64,000 bases of DNA. It comes from Acanthopleura granulata (lineage: Eukaryota > Mollusca > Polyplacophora > Chitonida > Chitonidae). Below, in pieces: positions 48,986 through 59,900 of this stretch. Location of the stretch: the NCBI GenBank assembly GCA_016165875.1, contig JABBOT010000080.1:43683772-43747771 (forward strand), in the 5' to 3' direction. The first letter of the stretch is position 1. Each line of letters opens with the position of its first letter. The notes below the pieces were generated by a model, which saw nothing but the letters and a program-made list of their open reading frames with translations, ran no database searches and had not been told where the DNA came from. A program made the position numbers and the translations under genes.

Positions 48986-51596
48986 CTGTATGGCAGCACA
49001 CAGATCAGGGGAGGTGGCAACAGAATGGTACATGTACAAAATATTATGTTACAGCAGACATATTATGATAGACTGATGACATGCAACCATAAATTCTACA
49101 TGCAAATTCATGGTGACACGGTGAAGACAAAATAAAACAATACAAAGATGAGTGATATTATGTTACATTTTCTGAACTTCCAGATTCCACACCAGCATCA
49201 ACATTATAAAAAATCACTGTAATGCCAGTTGGCATACAACAGATAGTAAAAAGCACTACATTATAAGTGTAACAGGTCTTCCATTCAGCATTAAGCCTAT
49301 ACAAGTACATATACACATGAGCAAAAAATATCACTAGCACTTGGCAACAATGCATCAATACAAAACGTCTACACATATATTTTTTATCATTGGTACAGAT
49401 TAAAACATCTAAGCAACATTGGTCATACATGTAAGTAACAATAATTAATGCAGAAATAACCTTATACATACTTGTAATATGTATACATTGTCACAGTTAT
49501 GTATGGTCAGTGAACTATAAAATATAAATACAGAGGAACAGTACAACGTGTCACTAAGTAAGTTCGACTTAAAACAACAAAAGAAAAACAACACAAAAAC
49601 AGTGGATAGTTGAATAAACTAGAATTTGTTAAGGACGTCGAATGCAAGTAGTTATCACAAATTATGTAGAGAAACAAAATAAATGCCTCTTGTGAAAACA
49701 AGTCATGACACAGTATCACACTCACACACACACTGAGAAAAAAAAAACCACTCTCACCAAATATTGCGGATTAATCAGAACACTAAATTCTACTCTTCAA
49801 ATAAATTGTGATAAAGATCAGATATAAAAAACTACTAATTGTAATGTTTATTTTTTTCCTTTCTGTTTTTCGATGTATTCTGATTTAAAGTTTCTAGCAT
49901 ATATAGACATAGCAATATTAATATACAGCCAGATTTCCACTTGATAAATATTGTATAACTTAAACTTGGACCACACTGAAGAGATGTGGCTGCCTTTGAC
50001 ACCTAGGTACGTGTCCTTGACCATTCCACATGAAGACTTCGGATCAGAGACCTACAGATGGACAGGTCACAATGACGCCTGTTACAACAGGATTTAACGA
50101 TATACACACTTAACTATGTTTTTGTATGTACAAAACAGACCTCCACTCAAACACACTTATGTTCACAACAAATGTCTGAATCCTCAAATGACACAAAGAC
50201 ACATACATACATGCACACCAGTAAGTTAGGGTTAGTAAGGTAATATTATTTGAGTATGTACCACGATACCTCTGCAAATATTTGGTTTGCTGTATGGTAT
50301 TTTGTTTTGAATTTCGCAACACATTTCGACAACCCAGTCTTTGCTTTCAGCACGAATTATTGCTGTCAGACCATTATTTCAATGTTTGGTTAGCACATTT
50401 ATGAGGACAGCATAACGACAAGGAATCTCAAACAGTTTCATGATTTGTTGTTTCACATACAGCTGTATATGCCATTCAGCCTGTGTTAGTTACGCAAGGT
50501 CTATCCCGTACACTGGGTGTACACATGCCATGCGCTAACAAAACCTATTGTTGGAATTTCCACAAACGGTGCCTTTTCTTTTCTCTTGACTACTGCAGGA
50601 CTTTTCCCTCTACTTTCCCCAAACATGAGCCTGCAGCCATGAACGCATACTCCTTGTCATGATTCAGTCATTCCATTTTACCACATTGCTTGTTAACGCA
50701 CCAACAAAAGTAACTGACCTTATCTTGACCTTGACCTGTCACATGATGGAGACGCCACATTGTATCCTGCACATACAATGAGCACAAGTCATATTTAATG
50801 AGTGCTGTGCCGCTGATGTCAGTGCACATGTTATGCTGAAATCAGCTCAAGTATCTGTGTTGTTATTTATCAGAAATGCAAACGCCCATGATATCGCTGC
50901 CATATGGTGGTCCTTGACACATCTGACTGTTGGCCTTGCTGAGATCAATTCCCACTCTTGGCAGGAGTACAGCACTTCCCTTGACAAAACATTTCCTAGT
51001 GACCCTCTCAGGGTGTCCAGTTTGAACTCAGACTTGTGTCCACAACAACATCCCACAGGTCACCATCCAGAGATACAAGACGTGGTGATAGAACATTTCA
51101 GGGGTTTCAGGTTTGAATCCAGTATTGCATGTCCTCATGGACAACACCCCAGAGGACACCTTCCACGAGTGGCTGAAGACACAGGACAGTGTGAATGCCA
51201 CATCCTCGGCATCACACTGCTTATTTAGCACGTCACTTCAGTAGGACACATCTCTATGACATATGTGACAGTATAATATGCCACCATAATCTCCAAATAT
51301 CCTCAAGGCATTGCGGGCTTACTCAGGAAGATTTGGTGTCAAGGTCGAATCCATGATCTTGAGAATTCTGCCTGTTTCACATGAACCTTAGATCAATGCA
51401 CATGTGTATGTAGGAGTTACAGATCTTGGGAATCCTCTCAGTCCTATGACTAGCTCTGACATCTTGATCCCCTCAAAAACTTGTGGCATAGTGTTATGTG
51501 AATGGCAAATGACACATGTCACATGAGTGGCACATGATTTAGGATTTAAATGAGAATGTTCACACAGAACAGTACATGCTGTGACCAGGTAAGTGC

Positions 51597-51641
51597 ACAC
51601 ACACGCGCGCACACACACACCCGCACATATATATATATATA
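51597..51641. repeat. compound (AC)n(CG)n(AT)n microsatellite
   Basis: CACACACACGCGCGCACACA, then CACACACCCGCACATATATA. It includes alternating purine-pyrimidine runs able to form left-handed DNA in principle. Confidence 0.9.
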
Positions 51642-52251
51642 ATGATATACCAACATCACAAACACAAGAGTAGAGATTACCATTTGCTAGTCATGTACAT
51701 TAGGCCTTAAAGGCAGTAAAGGGCAAAAGGTAGTTTGACGCCCAAGATCAACATCTACAAAAAATAAAACACAGGTCAACTTTGTTTGAACCGAGTGTTT
51801 TTTTTTCTTTTTTTTTTTACTTCTTATTTGGGTAGGGTGGGTCAGCGTGCCCTTTTTAAAGGGAAACAACTCTGATGTGTGCATAGAGACTTAGTTCCCT
51901 TTCCTCTTCCAGATTTGATCATATGACCAAGCCTTCTGTGCCACCGTGAGATACATGGACAAGGTCCCGGACATCAGGAGAGGTGTACCCTACTCGGTTC
52001 AACCCTGGACATACTGTACCCCTAGGAGCCAAACAATGCTGACACACTTATACTACATGTACACAAGTCATGGGTCAATACAATCAGGGAGATTGAAATT
52101 GAATTCTTTCACTAACACTTCACAGATATTGTTGATCTTCAGGTCAAAAATGGTGTAATTTGTACAACGCCGAACAGAAGTATCAGCTGAAATGAGAATT
52201 TTTTAAAAAACTGGGCCACATAACAGAGTAAAGTTTAAAAATGTTTAGAAC

Positions 52252-52304
52252 TGCACATTTTAGGAGGAGGTCTTTTTATAGCATTGAGAGGGCTCTGATT
52301 GGCT
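52252..52304 (-). promoter_or_regulatory. CCAAT/TATA promoter, minus strand
   Basis: On the minus strand AGCCAAT (52304-52298) is followed 17 nt later by TATAAAAAG (52280-52272), and 28 nt after the TATA start by a GCAGT initiator-like site (52252). Another ATTGG lies upstream near 52350. Spacing is that of a classic RNA polymerase II core promoter. No obvious gene follows to the left, and it lies 0.8 kb past the zinc-finger stop codon, possibly inside that gene's 3' UTR. Confidence 0.38.
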
Positions 52305-53116
52305 GATTCAGCTTAAATGTTATCTTGCCTCAGCTAAGATGTCATTGACCAATGAGGTGACAGGTTCATATTGTCTGCAGATTTGCACTGTGATTATCAG
52401 CTACGTGTGCCTGGCTAGGGGTTATGGTTAACTCACATGTAAGTCCCACTGAATGTTCTTATAGACTGACTTGAAATTGGATCATTCTTGGATAGAATAA
52501 GCTAAGGTGTGCTTTAGTGCAGGCTACACATTTTGAGGCCAAATTGGTGTATATTTCGGTAGAATTTATAGCCTGGCCAATTTGTGGACACAAAGGATTT
52601 TCAGTAGACATGGCACAGTCAAGAGAGTAACGTGGCATGAAAATTCGCCATGAGATAATGAACACTTTCCTCCACTATTTAAACTCAAATGCAGAACTCA
52701 ACCATTGTTCAAGCAAAACAACACCACCTATAATAGTGTACATGAAACAGACAATTTGTACAGGGTCTTTAACACATTATTATGCAAAATAACTTTAACA
52801 AGGGAGTAAATATACAGTAAATACACTTAATAATAAAAATAAAACCAAGCATTTGGTAAAATACATTTCCTCTAAAAAGCAACATGAATGAAGAGAACGC
52901 AACAGAGATTAAAAGGAGCACCTTCCATTGGATTAAGCCAAAAGCAAACTGGCAACCTTAAACAAAAAAAGTAAAAACAGAATAATCACCAATGATGCAA
53001 AATAGCTTAACTATGTACAAAAATCATAAGTACACAATTAACGTTGTGATGACTTGATGCCCTGTGCCAAACAAGACAGAGATGTGATGGTAAAAAGCAT
53101 ATGATTAGTTTAAGCA

Positions 53117-53833
53117 CTAGTGTCCCCCTAGTGGCATAAACTGGAGTGACGGTGGTATAGAGCCACTCTGGTGAGCTGCTCGGATCATGTGATTGGCTAT
53201 GGCTGAGAGATCAGCATTGGTGGGAATGGAGATTGGGTTAGAGAGATGGTGTGAGGTGAACTGGCCGGAGGTCAGGTATGGCCGATACCCCGCTGTCGTC
53301 ACTGCCTGCTCCCCAACAAGACTGGGTTGAGAGAGCTGGCGATTGGCCAGATGACCCATCAGGTGACCATTGCCCAGTGGGGACATGGTCTGCCGATCAT
53401 CAGGTCCCGGGGTGTGCCGACTGTCCAGCGATGGGTGATGGGGGCCTTGATTCTGGCTAGAGGAGGAGTAACTGCGCTCCAATTCACCCAGGCTGCCCGT
53501 CGACATGGGGCGTGGCACGACAACATCCTTGCTGTAATTAAGAGCTGCCTCCGAGTGGGCAGGCCTGCTCTGTGTCATGGCCATGCTGTGGCCCATAGAG
53601 ATCAGGCTGTGGTTGTGTGAGTCCATCGAGGGGCTCATCCCACTGTCTTTGGGAGATCCCATGTTGCTAGGATTGAAATTACCTAGCCCATTGCTGTCTG
53701 GAAGACAGTGAAGTCGTGGCACCATGGATGGGCCATCAAAAATCTCAGGTTTCTTCTTCCGTCGCTGCCTGGGTTTTGTTGTTGTTGTTGTTGACAATGG
53801 CCTTGGTTCCAGAGGCTTTATATGGATATGCAT
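53117..53833 (-). CDS. C2H2 zinc-finger transcription factor, terminal coding exon
   Basis: This exon encodes the last 238 residues of a nuclear zinc-finger protein and ends in a TAG stop at 53119-53117. It follows a clean 3' splice site (TGTTTCAG, then ATG CAT ATC CAT). Joining it in phase 0 to the exon at 55404 supplies the missing last zinc ligand: the split finger becomes Cys-x2-Cys-x12-His-x4-His, with the final His as codon 2 of this exon. That fit is strong evidence for the splice. The rest contains a basic stretch, KPRQRRKKKPEIF (about residues 20-32), likely a nuclear localisation signal, then a long Ser/Pro/His/Gly-rich tail with no recognised domain, probably disordered and regulatory. 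The initial ATG is an internal Met. Family assignment to the rotund/squeeze/dati and ZNF362/384/lin-29 type rests on the preceding fingers; the tail alone is not diagnostic. I am sure of the class but not the orthologue. Confidence 0.9.
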   Translation of the reverse strand: MHIHIKPLEPRPLSTTTTTKPRQRRKKKPEIFDGPSMVPRLHCLPDSNGLGNFNPSNMGSPKDSGMSPSMDSHNHSLISMGHSMAMTQSRPAHSEAALNYSKDVVVPRPMSTGSLGELERSYSSSSQNQGPHHPSLDSRHTPGPDDRQTMSPLGNGHLMGHLANRQLSQPSLVGEQAVTTAGYRPYLTSGQFTSHHLSNPISIPTNADLSAIANHMIRAAHQSGSIPPSLQFMPLGGH

Positions 53834-53900
53834 CTGAAACAGCAGACTAATAATTCAAAAATAATGCCACAACCTTCTGGTACAACAAAGATATGTATAA

Positions 53901-54157
53901 TTTATTTATTTATTGGACTGGTGTTTTACACTGTAGTCTAGAATATTTCACTTGTACGATGGCAATCAGCATTATGGTTGGAGGAAACCGGACAAAGCCC
54001 GGGGGAAATCCACGACCATCTGCAGGTTGGTGGCAGACCTTCCCACAAACGGCCGGAGAGGAAGCCAGCATGAGCTGGTCTTGAACTCACAGCGACCGCA
54101 CTGGTGGGAGGCTTCTTTGTCATTATGTTGCTAACCAGGTGACCCCTGGAGGCCCCC
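53901..54157 (-). mobile_element. tRNA-derived SINE, family 1, in the zinc-finger gene intron
   Basis: A near full-length minus-strand copy. Its A/T-rich tail (TTTATTTATTTATT on the plus strand) is on the left and its tRNA-like head, ending GGAGGCCCCC, on the right. Flanks AAAGATATGTATAA (53887-53900) and AAAGAGATGTACAA (54158-54171) look like a 14-bp target-site duplication with two differences. It lies in the same sense as the host gene and ends only 67 nt before the terminal exon, so the branch point and polypyrimidine tract must fit in that gap. Confidence 0.85.
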
Positions 54158-54403
54158 AAAGAGATGTACAACGACACATACATCTGGCACAATGCAAATG
54201 TACTGATATGCATATGTTGAAGTGCTGGTGCTGATATATACACTAACATTTGATTTATTTGATTGCTGTTTAGAGCCATAATCCATATGTTTTCAAGTAT
54301 ATGATGGCTGTCAGGTTATAAACTAACACATATCATACAACTATCTGTAGTCTCATATCAGCAAATGTTGTGAAACAAACAGGTTCAACAAGAGAGGCTC
54401 ATT

Positions 54404-55403
54404 GTGTGGTTGTATCTAGGTGATGACATTCACGTACCTTCATGATATGGTATATCTAAGTGATGACTCTCACGTACCTTCATGATGTGGTTGTATCTAG
54501 CTGATGACATTTACATACCTTCATGGTGTGGTGTATCTAAGTGATGACTTTCACGTACCTTCATGGTGTGGTTGTATCTAGCTGATGACTCTCACGTCCC
54601 TTCATGGTGTGGTTGTATTTAGCTGATGACATTTACATACCTTCATGATGTGGTGTATCTAAGTGATGACTCTCACGTACCTTCATGGTGTGGTTGTATC
54701 TAGCTGATGACTCTCACGTACCTTCATGGTGTGGTTGTATCTAGCTGATGACAATTACATACCTTCATGATGTGGTGCATCTAAGTGATGACTCTCATGT
54801 ACCTTCATGGTGTGGTTGTATCTAGCTGATGACATTCACATACCTTCATGATGTGGTGTATCTAAGTGATGACTCTCACGTACCTCCATGGTTTGGTTGT
54901 ATCTAGCTGATGACATTTACACACCTTCATGATGTGGTGTATCTAAGTGATGACTCTCACATACCTTCATGGTGTGGTTGTATCTATCTGATGACTCTCA
55001 TGTACCTTCATGTGGTTGTATCTAGGTGATGATTCACGTACCTTCATGATGTGGTTGTATCTCGGTGATGACTTACGTACCTTCATGATGTGGTTGTATC
55101 CAGGTGATGACTCTCACGGACCTTCATGGTGTGGCTGTATCTAGGTGATGACTCTCACGGACCTTCATGGTGTGGTTGTATCTAGGTGATGCCTCTTATG
55201 TACCTTCATGATGTGGTTGTATCTAGGTGATGCCTCTTACGTACCTTCATGAGGTGTTATATCTAGGTGACGACTCTCACGGACCTTCATGAGGTGTTAT
55301 ATCTAAGTGATGCCTCTTACGTACCTTCATGTGGTTGTATCTAGATGATGACTCTCACGTACCTTCATGGTGTGGTTATACCTTGGTAGTGACATTCACA
55401 TAC
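54404..55403. repeat. 41-bp minisatellite made of copies of the exon-intron boundary
   Basis: About 24 tandem units of 39-42 bp fill the 5' two-thirds of the zinc-finger gene's intron. On the minus (gene) strand a unit reads ACCACACCATGAAG, then GTACGTGAGAGTCATCA, then CTAGATACA. The first part matches the last bases of the exon (codons His-Thr-Met-Lys) and the second the donor and start of the intron. About 19 copies keep GTAC or GTAT after AAG or GAG; three read GTCCGT, one GTGTGT, and one (near 54597) has lost the GT. The nearest copy donor is 41 nt from the true one. Alternate units differ (GGTGTGG versus GATGTGG on the plus strand), suggesting part of the array grew as two-unit blocks. 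Confidence 0.93.
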
Positions 55404-55588
55404 CTTCATAGTGTGGTTTTTCAAGGCGCTATCTGTGGAGTAGCCACGATGACAAATGGCACATTTATGGGGTCGATTAGCAGCCTTCTGCACCTGGGTT
55501 TCGTGGTTTCTCAGATGATGTTGTAGGTTAGATAGCTGAGCAAACGCCCTCTCACATCCTTCCATTGTACACTTGTACGGTTTTTCTC
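55404..55588 (-). CDS. C2H2 zinc-finger transcription factor, internal exon with two fingers
   Basis: This 185-nt exon lies between ACTTGTAG (3' splice site) and AAG|GTATGTGAA (5' splice site). It starts with two bases completing a Gly codon, giving GEKPYKC, the standard C2H2 linker, and ends on a codon boundary. The first finger is Cys-x4-Cys-x12-His-x3-His, with core CERAFAQLSNLQHHLRNH. A linker of 14 residues (HETQVQKAANRPHK) follows, longer than the usual TGEKP. The second finger starts CAICHRGYSTDSALKNH and is finished by the next exon. The ERAFAQLSNLQ core is characteristic of the rotund/squeeze/dati, lin-29 and ZNF362/384 families, which bind A/T-rich DNA. Earlier exons with more fingers and the N terminus must exist (the phase-1 start needs one), but I could not find them to the right. 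Its donor is followed by ~24 copies of the same boundary. Confidence 0.92.
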
Positions 55589-56818
55589 CTACAAGTAAAA
55601 TCATTCCACTTAACATTCACACTGTACATATTATATTAATGTACATGGGTGAAGGCGACTGTACACAGCCCAGAGTAAATCTAGCTTCTACAGAACAAAC
55701 CTCCAACATGATACAGTTATTTATTCGATTGTGTGCATGTAAACATGAACATATAACCTTGCCAGAACAAACAAAGTCTAAACTGATCAATGCACAGCAA
55801 GTATTCAGCATTGGGCAGTATGTGAATATACATTATGTTAATAAACATTACACATCACTACCCAATTACACTCCATACATGTGTACACTTACATATATGT
55901 GTGAGCTTTGGAAATCAGAAATCAAATGATTAGACAGACATTAAAACTAAAGAATGACAAGTAACTATGCAATTCGATGAATAAAGGACATGCAATTAAT
56001 TTCTAGTGCTCCCAACAAACACAAAGAGGGGATATGCTTTACAGTTTAGAGAGCTACCAGTTTCAAACTTCAGGAAGACAACTGCTTGTAGAATTATGCC
56101 TGTGATTATACGGCAAATCACTTGTGCTATTAACCATGTCATTACAATACCAAAAGTGCCGTCAGCACTTTATATGTTGTCTGTGAATAAAATTCATTTC
56201 AACTTCTGTATTTCACCAAAAGGTTAAGCAATTTTCAAGTGACACATTCTGCTCGATTCTAATGGATTAATCCACCTTATAGGGCCACACAAGAGCTTTT
56301 TGTGAAGTTTGATTAATTTCCTATCAGAAAAAATTATGTGTTGGCATATAGACGATGATTTTATGGCATGTAAGTGATTCTGAAAAAACATTCCAACATA
56401 CTAAACTTTAGGTGAAGTACAGTATTGGCTTAGTTAAAGGGAAGTAACTAAGGCAACCCAAAAGCTACCCTGTAGACAGGTAGGTCCATGACCAGAAATT
56501 ATCTGTGCTGCAGGTACATTGACCCATTCACAATGGAACATGTGCATGAGAATACTGTACACAGATGCAGTATACAAATTCTGCATCAATTTATGCACAT
56601 AAATCAAAATCAATTGCTACACCAGCTACGTGTAGGATACAGATCATTTCACACAACACACAGTGGCAACATATGAGCACATTGTGAGATGTTTCATGTC
56701 TTTTTCAGTCAGTCGAAACATTAGGTTTTATAACAGTCTCAATGCTAAACCATTTCACAGCATTCTAAAGGGTACCTTAAGATAAAATTTGAAAGGCTAC
56801 TTGAAACTCAATTTACAT
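55589..56818. other. probable upstream intron of the zinc-finger gene
   Basis: Begins (on the minus strand) with the 3' splice site at 55591-55589. No further C2H2 motif was found here. Confidence 0.55.
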
Positions 56819-56957
56819 CTATTGGATTAATGCTTTACGCCGTAGTCAAGAATATTTTACTTACACGACGACAGCCAGCATTATGACAGGAGGAAACCGG
56901 GCAGAGCCCGGAAAAAACTCATGGCCATCTGCAGAGTACTGGCAGGCTTTCCCACAT
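56819..56957 (-). mobile_element. SINE family 1, 3' fragment
   Basis: Only the 3' half is present, minus orientation: TTTACGCCGTAGTCAAGAAT, then AGGAGGAAACCGGGCAGAGC and CATCTGCAGAGTACTGGCAG, stopping at TTCCCACATAC. The tRNA-like head is missing. It lies to the right of the visible zinc-finger exons, probably in an upstream intron. Confidence 0.8.
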
Positions 56958-59900
56958 ACAAAACTCAACTTATACATTATGTAAATTACCTGTATGTTCA
57001 CAATTTATATATGTTCCAGGAAACTTTGAATACAGTTTTAAACATATTTAAAGGACAATTTTACATGTATCCGAGAATAATAATAAAAAAACTTTCCTTC
57101 ACTTATACATTCATCATTCTAAAGGTATTTTATGATGCAATTTATATCATCAAATGAAGGCTTGGCAACTTGAGATGAATTTTTTTTTCTGGATAAAAAA
57201 GTGTTTTTTACAGGATAAACATATATTTATTAGAACATTTTCCTCAAATATCAAAGTACACAGACAACTCCACCTGAGAAAATCATCACATTTTTCTGAG
57301 CAAAACTGAATTATTAATGTATAAAGAAGCCATGGGTTACTCCCCTATGATGCCTTCAGATACTCAATCAAAGACAGCGTTTACTCTGCCAGACAAAGTT
57401 ACTGAAGCCAGCGTTGATAATGGGAGGATATGGACAGGAATGTGTTATATAACTGCCATGTAGTCATGCAAGGAACTGATCCATAAAACTGAATTAGTAA
57501 AAAGTGCACAAGATCTAATTATACATGCGCTGATATCTATAAATATAATGCTCAACATTTCTTTGTAGAAGAGAAAAAGCCTCCTGCATTTTCATCCACG
57601 TGTATAATTACTTACACTTCACAATAGTTTTTCAACTTGCTGTAACTCTGATCACATTTTTGCTTCTTTTTCTTTTGACACCTGGTCATTACAAGTTGTG
57701 ATGAGCATGATAAACCCGTTTCACTTTTCAGTTTCATTCAGAAGTGCACTTGGCAATGTTTTTCTGTATTCTGCACTTCAGGAGCTGCATGCCAATCACA
57801 GGTATGTAATATACGCTACAACAGATGACTTTAAAGATAACAACTTTGCAGAAAACACCTGGGACAAAAGGCCACCTTCCCAGAGACTACAGTCTGCTGA
57901 GCCTTTCTACTTGCCTCACTGATGTGGACTGTCTATAGACAATTCATCAGATGGTGCAATTTATTTTAGCTGTCAGGTATGAAAGTTTACAAAAAAACAA
58001 TGGGCAGGACGGACAAATCGCCCTTTCACAGGAGTTCGGAAGCACAACTTACACTCAATGCCCTAATACTGGCAAAATTTGTATGACTCATTTGGCTTAA
58101 TACGTTATACAAGGTCACTGAGAAGAAGGTAACCATATAGCAGAGCCTACATAGCCGCTAGTCTGCTTTGTTTTCATTTTATGACACTGCGGGATTTCCA
58201 CCCTATATCATCGCGTTCTTTGTCCACAAAACAGAGCGAGAAAATGATCACCATGAATTGAAGATAACACTATTCCTGCTTTCAAAACAGGCGTGGGAGC
58301 GGGGATGGAACAAATGGTGAGTGTCAAAAAAAAAAGATCAGTTGTACCAGTAGTTTTGAATTCTGCAACATTAAATTATTGACCTGTGCGATTACGATTG
58401 CTCAGTGTCTTCTGCGACTGGCAGCCTAATTGATCTTGATGGAAAACGAAAAATTTCCACCTCCAGACAGAGCTACATGTATACCAGGTTTCTGACCCAT
58501 CTGATTAGATACATTGATCTTGCGTCACAGTTATGAACTTTCACTCATACATGTATTTTAGTTCCCTGAATCTTGATATCTCCCCTAAACACACAGGCTA
58601 CTTTATGGGTCAAGTGCTTATCAAGGTTTTGAGTGGTAATACCACCCAAGCTTAATGGTCTAAACACAAGTAATTCACAAAAAAAAAAAAAAAATAGAAC
58701 CCAAAAGTATTTTAAAAAATATGTATCACAATATAAAATGAAATATTGTCACAACTGCATCTTTTTCTCATAACATGTATATTTCGGAATGACTGCAATG
58801 CCCTGCCATCACCCACCACTTAACAAATAAACATAAAACTATCACAATCTGACCTGTTTACATTTCATGCACACATTTATACTTCGCTAAGTTTGAAAAT
58901 AAAGAAATCACTAAAGCGTAAATTTCCCACACTTCAAAGTCCTGAGTCAAGTTAAGAAATGAGTAGCTATAGCCTACTATAGAGGCCACTATTAAAATGT
59001 GTAGAACACCTCTGGCTATGATGATCCAGAACTCATTCTTTACATAGGCGAAACAATGTTCACATACTTTTCTTCTTAATGGTAAAAATACCTTCCGGTT
59101 CTTCTCATTTTAGCTACATTTTCCAATTAGAACTCATTCACACGTATGAAGTATTTGAATCTGCATTGAAAAAAAAAATGAAAGCATGAAGGCAGGCTTT
59201 TTTTTTTAATTTCCCCTTTGTTGTTCTGTTATGAAAAGGAAATTTATGAATGAAATGCAGAGTTGAGAGCAATGATCATGAAAAACTTAAGATGTATATT
59301 AATTAATTCCTCTAACTTCAGAAAACTTAATGTTGTATTTTGGCAAGAAGAGATGTCGATGTTGATTATATCCACATATTACCTAGCTACAGAGTATATC
59401 ATACTCAGTTGTTCTTTTTCAACAACATTTTTAATTATAAAATAAGAAAAATACAACACAATATATTTTCATTTTTGAAAAAGTTTCAATATCTTCCAGC
59501 TGATCATTAACATAGTAAGAGAGACAAAACTTTCTTCTATTATTTACTGGTAGCTTTTTTCTCACACTGACTTCCTTATGATCTCAAAACTGTGACCAAA
59601 TTATTACCAGCTTAATAAATATTTGTCAAATTTCTTGTATTACTTTCTCTTTAAAACAACGACCAGCTTTTATCTCACCATGACTGCAGACTACTACATA
59701 TCTAAGCACATTTGTCTCCCCTTGTTGCAGACGTCAGCCAGTTGCTCTTGTGCAGAGAGAATAGGCAAAACAGAGTAAAACACTAAGTGAGGCAAAACTT
59801 GAGGTACATGCCCCCTGTCCAACTGATCACTTCACAGAAACGTATCAGTTCAGTTTAGTTTCCACCATAGAAGCCTATAGTCATGGATACTTCAGTAAAA

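Larger units (their letters stand above)
48986..53116. other. no supported gene; possible 3' UTR at right end
   Basis: The right end must contain the zinc-finger gene's 3' UTR, but no AATAAA was found on the minus strand within ~1 kb of the stop; a weaker TATAAA lies at 52568-52563. Around 50920-51360 diverged segments with B-box-like GGTTTGAATCC and GGTCGAATCC recur, possibly old tRNA-derived repeats. Confidence 0.45.

Noticed and set aside
50833..51228. 131-codon plus-strand frame
   Set aside because: Contains internally similar segments with B-box-like strings; more likely diverged repeat than a gene.
53278..53620. Plus-strand frames of 60 and 97 codons
   Set aside because: Antisense shadows of the zinc-finger terminal exon.
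57732..57801. 70-nt plus-strand exon-like segment between TTTCACTTTTCAG and ACAG|GTATGT
   Set aside because: Good splice signals but too short and on the strand opposite the zinc-finger gene; such pairs are common by chance.
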